From the NCBI GenBank assembly GCA_001281695.1, contig LJIE01000007.1, positions 1-43,110 on the forward strand: DNA of 43,110 bases. Reading direction: 5' to 3'. Below, in pieces: positions 9,531-17,221 of the stretch. The notes beneath the pieces were generated by a model, which made no database searches, was not told where the DNA came from, and was given only the letters and a program-made list of their open reading frames with translations. The DNA is from a bacterium 336/3 (GTDB lineage Bacteria; Bacteroidota; Bacteroidia; Cytophagales; Thermonemataceae). Position 1 is the first letter of the stretch. Each line of letters begins with the position of its first letter. Made by a program: the position numbers and the translations under genes.

Positions 9531-10070
9531 TCATATAAGGCTGAAATTCAACTTAAAAAACAATTTTCCTTTTTTATCAATTTCTGCTGCATTCCAGAGA
9601 ATGATTAAAATATTTGATAAAGCCAATAAAATCATAACAAGGAGAGTAAAATTGTTTCCAAGTGAAAGCCCTTTCTTTATAAAAATACTGAGCATGAAAA
9701 TAATCACTGCTGAGATGAGCCATAGAATTTGAACAGAAACAATTTGTTTTGCCAATGGATTAAACTGCTTTTTGACAAACATTATAAGCAGAGGAATCAT
9801 AATATTGGCAGGAGGGAAAACAATAAAAGGTAATGAGGAAAGATTGATGATTTTAATGAGTGTAGAGTTTATTTCAATTTCTACTTCTGTTTTCTCAAGC
9901 AACTCTTCTTCTTTTACTCCTAATGTCTTTGCTAATATTTTAAGTGTTTGACCTTTTGGCTCAATACCTGATTCAATGCGTTGTATGGTTCTTACAGAAA
10001 TCCCTGATTTATCAGAAAGTTCTTCTTGAGTTAAATTGAGTTTTTCCCTAATCTTTTTCAGTTTTGACAT
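9531..10070 (-). CDS. XRE-family regulator with DUF4870-like membrane domain
   Basis: Residues 4-58 form a Cro/C1-type helix-turn-helix (IREKLNLTQEELSDKSGISV, RTIQRIESG). After a short linker (about 60-75) come roughly four hydrophobic segments (around 78-90, 92-103, 113-130, 140-160), with the order PANIMIPLLIMFVKKQFNPL then KQIVSVQILWLI. This resembles DUF4870-type integral membrane domains, which pair with XRE domains in several bacteria. The likely role is a membrane-tethered DNA-binding protein responding to envelope or membrane state; target unknown. It is transcribed toward the broken serine hydrolase (gap 102 bp from that gene's ATG) and is the obvious candidate regulator of it. Confidence 0.8.
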   Translation of the reverse strand: MSKLKKIREKLNLTQEELSDKSGISVRTIQRIESGIEPKGQTLKILAKTLGVKEEELLEKTEVEIEINSTLIKIINLSSLPFIVFPPANIMIPLLIMFVKKQFNPLAKQIVSVQILWLISAVIIFMLSIFIKKGLSLGNNFTLLVMILLALSNILIILWNAAEIDKKGKLFFKLNFSLI

Positions 10071-10173
10071 TTGATGTTGCTTTTTTAATATTTCCTAACT
10101 TGTAAATATGCAACTAGACTTTTGATTTCTCTAATATTCTTTGATTATATTGAGTGTTGTCCTATTAATTTGT

Positions 10174-10252
10174 GTTCAAAAAACGGGGTTTCTTGAACTG
10201 ATTTTTAAGCCCTCAAATAATTTTGTAAGCATTTAATGTTAAATGCTTTTTT
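10174..10252 (+). ncRNA. Candidate small RNA: stem-loop followed by an intrinsic terminator
   Basis: Bases 10174-10198 form an 11-bp stem (one A-C mismatch) with a GGG loop. Bases 10227-10248 form a 9-bp stem (AAGCATTTA / TAAATGCTT) that runs into a T-run (10247-10252), which is an intrinsic terminator in the + direction. No + strand coding gene lies upstream, so the terminator needs another explanation. A short + transcript divergent from the XRE gene is one; a leftover of a lost gene is another. The sequence around 10199-10235 also resembles 29848-29885, so a decayed repeat element is possible. Confidence 0.3.
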
Positions 10253-10338
10253 CTTTTTATCTTGATTATAGTGGAGAACAATAGGTTGGTATAAAGATTA
10301 AAATAATTCAACATATTTTAAAAACAACACTTTAAAAA

Positions 10339-11409
10339 TTACATCTTATCTATCAAATCAATAGTTTTAAACCAATAAAAAAATGCTTCAGGATTAGACT
10401 TTTTGAGTTTGTTCAGTTTATTGTACTCTGGATTTTCAATGAGCCAATCTTTCATTTGTAAAGGATTTTCAAATTTCCCAAAGATTGTTGTGTTAGATAC
10501 TAACAATACTGATAAATAGGCCACTTTGGAAGCAGAAACAATTACTTTATCAATATGGTATGTCTCAGAAAAAATGAAGCCTGTAATTCGTTTAATTCCT
10601 AATTGTAACTCCTCAAAATCTCCTTTACCTAATATTCCACGACTGGTGATACAAAGAGCAGTTTGAAAAATATCATCCAATACATCATTTTCTGTTTGAT
10701 GTTGTGCATTTCTATATATTAACTCTGTTTTAGCAAAGTTTTTAAAGGTTTTTCTTACTATTTCTAAATCTATACAAACATCAAATAAATTCCCAATATC
10801 ATACAATTGTTTAATGATTTCCATACTCATACTATTTTCTCCCTTGTAATAGGGAATACCTGTTGTATGAGGTGCAAAAGCAGTTAATTTATCTCCCAAT
10901 AAATCCTCAAAACAAGGTACTTTCACCAAAGTAGCTTGTTCTGTAGTGGGTATAAAAGTAGAGACAATAGGAGTATCCATGATTTTGCTATAAGCAATTT
11001 TTTCAAATAGAATGTCCAATAAAATATATTCTTCTTCTTTGGCTGTTTTGTGAAAGGGAGTATAAAAGAATTTGTAATGAGCTTTTTCTATATTGGAAAG
11101 ATGGCTACGATTTTGTAACTCCATTCGATTAAAACCTTGTTGTTTTACAACTGTTTCCAGTATTTCATCTAAATTTTCATACGTATTTTCCACAATGATG
11201 TCAATATCTATGGATAATCGCTTTGTAGAATTGAAAAGTAGCATTAAAGATGTTCCACCCTTGAAAACAAATTCCATTTTAATTTGGGCTAATCCTTCTA
11301 AAAGGAGTAAGGCATGAATCACTTTCTCAACCAAGATTTTATCAGCATTTTGATTAGATTTAGCTACCTGATTTATCCAATCTATATTGATCAACTCTTT
11401 TTGTATCAT
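10339..11409 (-). CDS. AbiEii-like nucleotidyltransferase toxin of a type IV toxin-antitoxin system
   Basis: The 356-residue protein carries the AbiEii/AbiGii nucleotidyltransferase signature: FKGGTSL at 49-55, then RLSIDIDI at 64-71, giving the GGTS loop and the metal-binding D-x-D. The C-terminal part is helical (IKRITGFIFSETY, ending WFKTIDLIDKM). In the studied AbiE and related MenT systems such enzymes transfer nucleotides onto targets such as tRNA acceptor ends and stop growth. Here the target is inferred only. The start codon overlaps the antitoxin stop by 4 bases (ATGA, 11406-11409), tying the two translationally. Length is normal for the family. The module probably serves plasmid retention, phage defence or both. 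Confidence 0.87.
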   Translation of the reverse strand: MIQKELINIDWINQVAKSNQNADKILVEKVIHALLLLEGLAQIKMEFVFKGGTSLMLLFNSTKRLSIDIDIIVENTYENLDEILETVVKQQGFNRMELQNRSHLSNIEKAHYKFFYTPFHKTAKEEEYILLDILFEKIAYSKIMDTPIVSTFIPTTEQATLVKVPCFEDLLGDKLTAFAPHTTGIPYYKGENSMSMEIIKQLYDIGNLFDVCIDLEIVRKTFKNFAKTELIYRNAQHQTENDVLDDIFQTALCITSRGILGKGDFEELQLGIKRITGFIFSETYHIDKVIVSASKVAYLSVLLVSNTTIFGKFENPLQMKDWLIENPEYNKLNKLKKSNPEAFFYWFKTIDLIDKM

Positions 11410-12134
11410 TGAATATTGATTTGTTGAATGTAATTCTCTATTTCTTTTTTCTTCCCTCTTCTTGATGCATATCTCAAGAGTTTGGTGTTATTAATTGTAT
11501 ATTTATGATAGGCTTCTTTAAAAATAGTTTGTTTCTCTTTACCTTGATAAAAGCTAAATAATTCTTTATCACAATATAAGTCCACTAAACATTTTTCAAG
11601 GCTAATGGTATTGTAGTTTTTAATCTTTTGAAGAGGTGCTTCTGAAACTAAAAATTTAACAATAATTGGGTTAGAAGCATCAAAAACATATCTTTCTAAA
11701 ATTTCTGCATTGGGATTGAAAAAAACTTTATGATTCTGATCTTTTAGAAAAAGAAAAACAGATTCAGCACTATCTTTCTCTACCTCTATGAGTGTAAAAT
11801 GTTTGTTGGATTGATGTAATGAAAATTCGTTCAATACAGAAGTATTCCAGATACAAAATTCAATGAAAGGAAAAGAGGACTTAATTTTATTGTAAATCGT
11901 TTTAGTTTTCTTATCTAAGTTTGGGTTGAAAACTACATTTTTTCCAATTTTAAATATCCCTTTTCCAATACGTTCCAATATCCCTTTTTCAACAAGATGA
12001 TGAATCCTCCAATGAAGAGTAGTTTGCTTTAAATGGGGTTCATCTTTTTGATATAAATGAGCAATATCATCTGTTTTGAAGCTTTCAATACCTTCAAAAA
12101 CTGTTTTTAATTCTTGAGAATGTAATTTATCCAT
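11406..12134 (-). CDS. AbiEi-like antitoxin with N-terminal winged helix
   Basis: This 242-residue protein directly precedes the toxin. Residues about 1-70 form a winged helix (HLYQKDEPHLKQTTLHWRIH as the recognition region, then the wing KGILERIGKGIFKIGKN). Residues 75-242 form the C-terminal domain expected of AbiEi-type transcriptional antitoxins, with a basic patch LRYASRRGKKKEI near the end. Such antitoxins repress their own promoter by binding inverted repeats and counter the toxin without stable complex formation. Fitting this, a TACATTTG -7 box and a 10-bp inverted repeat lie directly upstream (12152-12193). A decayed copy of the same gene lies at 1-642, inverted. Confidence 0.85.
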   Translation of the reverse strand: MDKLHSQELKTVFEGIESFKTDDIAHLYQKDEPHLKQTTLHWRIHHLVEKGILERIGKGIFKIGKNVVFNPNLDKKTKTIYNKIKSSFPFIEFCIWNTSVLNEFSLHQSNKHFTLIEVEKDSAESVFLFLKDQNHKVFFNPNAEILERYVFDASNPIIVKFLVSEAPLQKIKNYNTISLEKCLVDLYCDKELFSFYQGKEKQTIFKEAYHKYTINNTKLLRYASRRGKKKEIENYIQQINIQ

Positions 12135-12151
12135 AGCTACTTTTTTAAATA

Positions 12152-12159
12152 CAAATGTA
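12152..12159 (-). promoter_or_regulatory. -7 box TACATTTG of the AbiE-like operon
   Basis: On the minus strand TACATTTG matches TAnnTTTG 18 bp before the antitoxin ATG (12134). This would give a short leader of about 10 bases. The inverted repeat at 12169-12193 sits directly upstream, covering the spacer and -33 region. Confidence 0.55.
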
Positions 12160-12168
12160 GCTATATTT

Positions 12169-12193
12169 CGGCAATAAAGTATTTTTATTGCCG
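12169..12193. promoter_or_regulatory. Inverted-repeat operator of the toxin-antitoxin operon
   Basis: CGGCAATAAA and TTTATTGCCG form a perfect 10-bp inverted repeat with a 5-bp spacer. It starts 10 bp upstream of the -7 box on the minus strand. It is the only GC-bearing dyad in an otherwise AT-rich gap, and autorepression through such repeats is known for AbiEi proteins. There is no T-run directly next to it in the needed direction to make it a terminator. Confidence 0.6.
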
Positions 12194-12328
12194 ATTATTT
12201 GATTTTGAAAAACTAATAAGACATAATTTTAAGAGAAATAAATTTCACTACAATATAACACCATAAGCATGAAATGCTAACATTAGTTTGGTTATATGGC
12301 AGTTGAAGTGCTAAGAACTCCACTACAA

Positions 12329-12380
12329 ACCTTCAATATTAAACAAAAAAACCTTCCGTAAATTTGTATCATACCTTCCG
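12329..12380 (+). promoter_or_regulatory. Three direct repeats at 22-bp pitch, likely AraC-type activator site
   Basis: ACCTTC occurs at 12329, 12351 and 12373, exactly 22 bp apart. The last two extend to ACCTTCCG. The repeats lie on one face of the helix and end 35 bp before the -7 box of the SDR gene, where class I/II AraC activators bind. An AraC-family gene ends the same cluster (15716-16612). Confidence 0.6.
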
Positions 12381-12414
12381 ACTTCTGTATAACTAGAAAA
12401 ATTACTTGTCCCTC

Positions 12415-12422
12415 TATCTTTG
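12415..12422 (+). promoter_or_regulatory. -7 box TATCTTTG of the SDR-hydrolase cluster
   Basis: TATCTTTG fits TAnnTTTG and lies 32 bp before the ATG at 12454. No good -33 TTTG is present at the usual spacing, which suits a promoter needing an activator at the 22-bp repeats just upstream. Confidence 0.55.
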
Positions 12423-12453
12423 TTTCATCATTTAACAATAAAAAAATCAGATA

Positions 12454-13266
12454 ATGGGCAAGACAATTTTAATTACAGGAGCATCATCTGGGTTTGGGCT
12501 GATGCTTGCCAATGACCTTCATCAGAAAGGTTTTACTGTAATAGGTACAAGCCGAGAACCTCAAAAGTATCAAGGAAAATTTCCTTTCAAATTATTGAAG
12601 TTAAATTTAGATGATGATGCTTCTATCAATTCATTTGGTGCAGAGCTTTTTAGTCAAGTTAAAACTTTGGATGTATTGGTAAACAATGCTGGATATATGG
12701 TAACTGGTATTGCAGAAGAAACACCCATTGAGTTAGGTAAACAGCAGTTTGAAACTAATTTTTGGGGAACAGTTAAGGTAACAAATGCTTTATTGCCTTA
12801 CTTCAGAAAGCAACGATTTGGACAAATTATTACTGTTAGTTCTATTGTTGGCTTAATTGGTCATCCCAATCTTTCATTTTATTCAGCTTCAAAACATGCA
12901 ATAGAGGGTTATTTTAATTCCCTACGTTTCGAATTAAATCAGTTTAATATTAAAGTAAGTATGGTTGAGCCACGTTGGTTTAAAACCAATTTAGGGCAAA
13001 GTTCTATTTCTGCTAATGGAAACATGATTGATGATTACAATACTTACCGAAAACAAGTAGATGCATTAATTCAAAATGGATTAAAGGAAGCAGAAGAACC
13101 TAATACGGTTGTAGAGAATATTACAAAACTCATCAACTCAAAAGAACCTAAGTTTAGTAATCCAATAGGTAAAATGGCAGGAATGATAGTTTTTCTAAAA
13201 TCATTTGTTCCCAAAATGTTTGAGGATACAATAATAAAGAGTGTAAATACAGTAAAAATTAACTAA
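12454..13266 (+). CDS. Short-chain dehydrogenase/reductase (SDR)
   Basis: A 270-residue classical SDR. The cofactor motif TGASSGFG is at 8-15, NNAG at 77-80, a catalytic Ser in TVSSIVG (129-130), and Tyr143 and Lys147 in YSASK. After the first beta strand comes GTSREP, and the Arg suggests NADP(H) preference. It would reduce a carbonyl or oxidise an alcohol in the cytosol; the substrate is not readable. It is the first gene of a + strand cluster (two alpha/beta hydrolases, thioesterase, AraC regulator), 8 bp before the first hydrolase, so co-expression is likely. The -7 box and phased repeats upstream support control by the AraC protein. Confidence 0.9.
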   Translation: MGKTILITGASSGFGLMLANDLHQKGFTVIGTSREPQKYQGKFPFKLLKLNLDDDASINSFGAELFSQVKTLDVLVNNAGYMVTGIAEETPIELGKQQFETNFWGTVKVTNALLPYFRKQRFGQIITVSSIVGLIGHPNLSFYSASKHAIEGYFNSLRFELNQFNIKVSMVEPRWFKTNLGQSSISANGNMIDDYNTYRKQVDALIQNGLKEAEEPNTVVENITKLINSKEPKFSNPIGKMAGMIVFLKSFVPKMFEDTIIKSVNTVKIN

Positions 13267-13274
13267 ATAAAAAA

Positions 13275-14114
13275 ATGAAAAAAATGAAAAATTTAACAGA
13301 AACACATTACGCAGAAATCGATAATCAAAAGATTGCTTATCGTAAAATTGGGTCAGGCTCACCCGTCATTTTAGCCAACCGTTTTCGTGGCACATTAGAC
13401 ACATGGGATCCTCTATTCTTGGAGCTACTTGCCAAAAATAATACAGTCATAACATTCGATTATGCAGGTATTGGATACTCAACGGGTGAATTACCACTTG
13501 ATATAAAAGACGTAGCAACAGAAGTAACTAAACTGGCTGACTATCTAAAAATTGACAAGTTCAATGTAATGGGCTGGTCGTATGGTGGATGGGTAGCTCA
13601 GTATACCATGTTTATGAACCTCGAAAGGGTTTTAAAAACAGTAATTATTGGAAGCAACGCAATGGGTCATAATGAAGTACCTATTCAGCCAGCCTTTTTT
13701 GAACGGGCTTTAAAACCTGTTAATGATTTTGATGATGCAGTAGTGTTGTTTTTTGAACCAAAATTTGAAGCAAGCCTTGCAGCGGCACAAGCTTCTATGG
13801 GTAGAATTATGGCTCAGGCGGATTGGAGTAAAGTGCCAGCAACTCAAGAAGTTTTCCAACGCTATTTTGCATCAAACACAGCAATTGCTGAAGACAAAGA
13901 AAATTTCAGAGGTGCTTATGCTGAACTCAAAACACCTGTATTGGTTTTATCTGGCGATAATGATATATCATTTGCGACTGAAAACTGGTTTTCGCTATTG
14001 AAAAATGCTCCAACTGTTCAGCATGTCATTTTTCCAGCATCAGGTCATGCTCCACAATTTCAATATCCTGAGTTATCAACGTCTTACATCAATTCATTTT
14101 TAAATCAAAAATAG
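13275..14114 (+). CDS. Alpha/beta hydrolase, cytosolic copy of a tandem pair
   Basis: This 279-residue hydrolase has nucleophile Ser102 in MGWSYGGW, an acid residue in LVLSGDNDISF and the His in FPASGHAPQF. The usual HG oxyanion motif is replaced by ANRFRGT, a variant seen in some family members. It has no signal peptide, starting MKKMKNLTETHYAEIDNQ. The next gene encodes a protein about 86% identical over 268 residues by my count, with an added signal peptide. Divergence falls mostly in residues 130-180, the lid region that sets substrate preference. It starts 8 bp after the SDR gene. Function is inferred as ester or lactone hydrolysis. Confidence 0.88.
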   Translation: MKKMKNLTETHYAEIDNQKIAYRKIGSGSPVILANRFRGTLDTWDPLFLELLAKNNTVITFDYAGIGYSTGELPLDIKDVATEVTKLADYLKIDKFNVMGWSYGGWVAQYTMFMNLERVLKTVIIGSNAMGHNEVPIQPAFFERALKPVNDFDDAVVLFFEPKFEASLAAAQASMGRIMAQADWSKVPATQEVFQRYFASNTAIAEDKENFRGAYAELKTPVLVLSGDNDISFATENWFSLLKNAPTVQHVIFPASGHAPQFQYPELSTSYINSFLNQK

Positions 14115-14156
14115 AAGGATATAAAAATCATAATAATCACTTTAAAAAATAAACCC

Positions 14157-15077
14157 ATGAAAAATTTAAAATTATCAATCGCATTATTCATTGCAGTAAT
14201 AGCAAACTTCAGTAACATTTTTGCTCAACAAGCAGAATCAAAAAACAAAGCGAAACAAACAATTGTAACGCATTATGCAAAAATCGATAATCAAAAGATT
14301 GCTTATCGTAAAATTGGAAAAGGGACACCTATCATTTTAGCCAATCGTTTTCGTGGCACGTTAGACACATGGGATCCTCTTTTCCTAGAATTATTAGCCA
14401 AAAATAATATAGTCATAACATTCGATTATGCAGGTATTGGATACTCAACAGGTGAATTGCCTTTAGACATTAAGGATGTCGCAGCAGAAGTAACAAAGTT
14501 GGCGGACTATCTGAAAATTGACAAATTTAATGTAATGGGTTGGTCATATGGTGGATGGGTAGCTCAATATACTATGTTTATGAACCCAAATAGAGTTTTG
14601 AAAACTGTTTTGATAGGAACCAATCCAATGGGTAAAAATGATGTTCCTTTTGAGTCAGCCTTTTTAGAAAGAGCATTAAAACCAGTAAATGATTTTGAAG
14701 ATGCTGTTGTGATTTTCTTCGAACCTAAATCTGAAAAAAGTAGAGTTGCAGCAGGTGCTTCTATGGGTAGAATCATGAAACAAACTGATTGGAGCAAAGT
14801 ACCATCAACACAAGAAGTTTTTCAACGTTATTTTGCATCAAACACAGCTATTGCAGAAGATAAAGAAAATTATAGAGCTGCATATGCTACATTAAAAACA
14901 CCAGTACTAGTTTTATCTGCTGACCACGATATTTCATTTGCGACTGAAAACTGGTTTCCATTATTGAAAAATGCTCCAACTGTTCAACATGTCATTTTTC
15001 CAGCATCAGGACATGCTCCACAATTTCAATACCCTGATTTATCAACTACTTACATTAATTTATTCCTAAATAAATAA
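14157..15077 (+). CDS. Alpha/beta hydrolase, exported copy of the tandem pair
   Basis: A 306-residue paralogue of the preceding gene. The extra N-terminus is a signal peptide (MKNLKLSIALFIAVIANFSN, then IFAQ, cleavage near residue 24). The catalytic core is conserved: MGWSYGGW, LVLSADHDISF and FPASGHAPQF. Many substitutions lie between the equivalents of residues 120 and 180. The gap to the first copy is 42 bp. The pair suggests one substrate handled on both sides of the inner membrane, or a recent duplication starting to diverge; I favour the first but cannot show it. The DNA of the two copies is still very similar, so recombination between them could delete one. Confidence 0.88.
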   Translation: MKNLKLSIALFIAVIANFSNIFAQQAESKNKAKQTIVTHYAKIDNQKIAYRKIGKGTPIILANRFRGTLDTWDPLFLELLAKNNIVITFDYAGIGYSTGELPLDIKDVAAEVTKLADYLKIDKFNVMGWSYGGWVAQYTMFMNPNRVLKTVLIGTNPMGKNDVPFESAFLERALKPVNDFEDAVVIFFEPKSEKSRVAAGASMGRIMKQTDWSKVPSTQEVFQRYFASNTAIAEDKENYRAAYATLKTPVLVLSADHDISFATENWFPLLKNAPTVQHVIFPASGHAPQFQYPDLSTTYINLFLNK

Positions 15078-15099
15078 TAAATGCGAGTTGCTTATTATG

Positions 15100-15132
15100 A
15101 GTGTAACGAACTCTTTAAGGGTGCGTTACACT
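15100..15132 (+). terminator. Stem-loop after the tandem hydrolases
   Basis: AGTGTAACG and CGTTACACT form a perfect 9-bp stem around a 15-base loop, 23 bp after the hydrolase stop. A T-rich tract (ATTTTTTACT) comes about 17 bases later rather than directly after it. It could be a weak terminator, a processing site or an operator dyad in front of the thioesterase gene. Confidence 0.4.
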
Positions 15133-15217
15133 TGTACTAAGCTACACTATTTTTTACTGTCAGATAATTTATTCTTACTCCTTAATTAACTTTATCAAAT
15201 AATATAACCCAATTACA

Positions 15218-15652
15218 ATGGAAAATAATAGATTAAAGATGTTAGAAAGCTATGTTGGAAAAACATTTGAAGGGAGTCCTTCACCATTTGCCCTTTGGCT
15301 AAAAGGCAAAGTAGTGAGTGCCAACAAGGATTCAGTTGAATTTGAGTTTACTGTTCGAAAAGAAATGACAAATCCTATTGGAATGCTTCATGGTGGCGTT
15401 ATGGCATCCATGATTGATGATTGCATTGGAGTGAATTTTTTTATATTGGGATTGGAATACTTTTACCCTACTATTAATCTGAATATTGAGTATTTTAGTG
15501 GAGCAAAAGAAGGAGAAATAGTTCTAGTTAAAACAAATGTGGTAAAACAAGGTAGAACTATAATTAATTTAAGAGCTGAAGTTACTAATCAGGAAGGTAG
15601 ATTGCTGGCATTTGCTACTTCTAATTTAGCTGTCAGTAATATAAAAATTTAA
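15218..15652 (+). CDS. PaaI-family hotdog thioesterase
   Basis: The 144-residue protein has the hotdog-fold signature NPIGMLHGGVMASMIDDCIG at about 50-70, with the HGG-x-MAS-x-IDD pattern of PaaI/YdiI-type acyl-CoA thioesterases. The end (VTNQEGRLLAFATSNLAV) is the typical last beta strand. Such enzymes hydrolyse aryl- or acyl-CoA thioesters, often to rescue CoA in catabolic routes. It lies between the hydrolases and the AraC regulator, all on + strand. With the SDR and hydrolases this could be a short degradation or detoxification route for an ester or ketone, but no ring-cleaving or CoA-ligating enzyme is present. Length is normal. Confidence 0.85.
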   Translation: MENNRLKMLESYVGKTFEGSPSPFALWLKGKVVSANKDSVEFEFTVRKEMTNPIGMLHGGVMASMIDDCIGVNFFILGLEYFYPTINLNIEYFSGAKEGEIVLVKTNVVKQGRTIINLRAEVTNQEGRLLAFATSNLAVSNIKI

Positions 15653-15668
15653 AGTCAATAAAGATCCA

Positions 15669-15692
15669 TTGAAATTTATTTATAAATTTCAA
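15669..15692. promoter_or_regulatory. Perfect 10-bp inverted repeat before the AraC gene
   Basis: TTGAAATTTA and TAAATTTCAA with a 4-bp spacer, ending 23 bp before the AraC ATG (15716) and 16 bp after the thioesterase stop. It is purely AT-rich with no T-run after it, so it may be an operator or only a weak hairpin. Confidence 0.35.
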
Positions 15693-15715
15693 CATCACAA
15701 TTAATTTGATTAATT

Positions 15716-16612
15716 ATGAAACAATTCAAAACAATAACGGAACTCTATACTGCAAATGGATTTCCTCCACCAGAAAATCCATTATTGGGCATCGTAACTT
15801 ATGACGAAATAAGAGGTTGTCAGTTTGCAGAAACAGAATTTACTTTTGGATTTTATAAAATATCTTTAAAGAAAATAAAGTCTGGTACAGTAATGTATGG
15901 TAGAACAAAATATGACCATGAAAATGGCTCGATGTTTTACTTAAAACCTAATCAAATTGTTAAAATGGATGACATAGAATTAATTGAAAAAGGTTTTATG
16001 ATATACATTCATGAAGACTATTTAATTAAACATGATTTGCATAACGCCATTAAACAGTACGGATTCTTTGATTATGAAGCCAACGAAGCCTTGCATTTAT
16101 CCCCAAATGAAGAGGAAACACTTTGGGAATTATTTAATAAAATTAAGGGAGAATATTATAACAATCAGGATGAGTATAGCAGAGATATTATTTTGACACA
16201 TATTGACTCTATTTTAAAATATTCTCAACGGTTTTATAAAAGACAATTTTTAAATAGAACGGTATTATCAGGTACAACGGTCTCAAAATTTACTACAATC
16301 TTGAAACATTATTTTGAAAGTGGTAATCTTCAAAAAAACGGATTACCAACTGTACAATTCATGGCAGCAGAATTGGCATTGTCATCTAGGTATTTAAGTG
16401 ACTTACTAAAACAGGAAACAGGTAAAACAGCTTTAGACCACATACATATTGCGTTGGTAAACGAAGCGAAACATATATTGATGAGTACAGATAATACAGT
16501 TTCCGAAACAGCATACCAATTGGGATTTGAAAATCCACCTTACTTTACTCGGCTTTTTAAAAAGGAAGTAGGGCTAACTCCAACTGAATATAGAGAACAG
16601 TTTTTGAATTAA
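15716..16612 (+). CDS. AraC-family transcriptional regulator
   Basis: A 298-residue protein with an effector/cupin-like N-terminal half (to about 180) and a C-terminal pair of helix-turn-helices. HTH1 lies around MAAELALSSRYLSDLLKQET and HTH2 around SETAYQLGFENPPYFTRLFK, the latter close to the family consensus, ending LTPTEYREQFLN. The N-terminal half resembles AraC regulators of Bacteroidota that sit next to SDR and hydrolase genes. It probably activates the cluster starting at 12454 by binding the three 22-bp-spaced repeats at 12329-12380. The inducer is unknown. It has no membrane segment. Confidence 0.88.
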   Translation: MKQFKTITELYTANGFPPPENPLLGIVTYDEIRGCQFAETEFTFGFYKISLKKIKSGTVMYGRTKYDHENGSMFYLKPNQIVKMDDIELIEKGFMIYIHEDYLIKHDLHNAIKQYGFFDYEANEALHLSPNEEETLWELFNKIKGEYYNNQDEYSRDIILTHIDSILKYSQRFYKRQFLNRTVLSGTTVSKFTTILKHYFESGNLQKNGLPTVQFMAAELALSSRYLSDLLKQETGKTALDHIHIALVNEAKHILMSTDNTVSETAYQLGFENPPYFTRLFKKEVGLTPTEYREQFLN

Positions 16613-17182
16613 AGAAAAAAATTAACAATAGCTTTGATTGTGCTGAATTCTAACTGTTTAGAAATTTATTTTACTAGATTTAAATCAACATGAACTAATT
16701 TTGAAGGAATAGATTTTAGGTCCAACGTAAATGTTGTTCAAAATGTTAAAAGTTTTTACAGAATAAAAGATGTTAATCCAAAAGTTAAAATAAATCTTGA
16801 AGAGCAAAATAACTAGTCCTAAAAAAATTACTTGATTCTTCCAGCTCGATGCACCATATCCTTGACATCATCCTTAGTGTAACCTAAAATTACAGAAATT
16901 CAATGTTTAGTATTATTATAAAAAATCATTATGGATGCCTCTAAAAATTGGTAGTTGTCTCATAAATTAGGTTTAATATTGAAAAAATAGCAAAGTAAAA
17001 AAACTTTTTATCCAGCCCTTTTTCAAGGCTGGGTTTTTATAGATGAAAAATGAGTTTAAAATTTACCTGCCTCAAAAAGACTAAAAATAGTTCAATAAAA
17101 GGAGTATTTTTTTAGACTATTTTTGATTTTTACTTTTCCTAAAATAAAAGTTTAGCAAACTGGTTTATTTTATTTGTTTAGT
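16613..17182. other. Gene-free gap with degenerate coding traces
   Basis: No intact gene. On the minus strand 16828-16902 reads ISVILGYTKDDVKDMV then HRAGRIK between two stops, a protein-like fragment I do not recognise. Around 16960 the sequence CATAAATTAGGT is loosely echoed at 40021-40035 in inverse orientation. The segment ends with a terminator hairpin (17012-17038). It looks like a junction between two blocks of different origin. Confidence 0.5.
17012..17038 (+). terminator. Intrinsic terminator before the recombinase gene
   Basis: CCAGCC and GGCTGG form a 6-bp GC-rich stem around CTTTTTCAA, followed by TTTTT on the + strand and preceded by an A-rich run that would serve the minus strand. 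It insulates the metabolic cluster from the maintenance block. Confidence 0.65.
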
Positions 17183-17190
17183 TATATTTG
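17183..17190 (+). promoter_or_regulatory. -7 box TATATTTG of the serine recombinase gene
   Basis: TATATTTG matches TAnnTTTG and lies 31 bp before ATG 17222. It also decides the start: the longer reading from 17174 would begin upstream of its own promoter. Confidence 0.55.
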
Positions 17191-17221
17191 CAATATCTTT
17201 AACTTTTTTAAACTTTTCTCT

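Noticed and set aside
9253-9732. 159-residue + strand reading frame
   Set aside because: It lies antisense to the signal-peptide end of the serine hydrolase and the XRE gene, and its product has low-complexity, basic composition without any domain.
16828-16902. Minus-strand fragment beginning ISVILGYTKDDVKDMV as a second integrase tail
   Set aside because: It starts like an integrase LGH motif, but the KTT and Tyr context does not follow; too short to assign.
17174-17221. Longer N-terminus for the recombinase
   Set aside because: It would start upstream of the TATATTTG box and adds a Phe-rich stretch before the conserved start of the catalytic domain.
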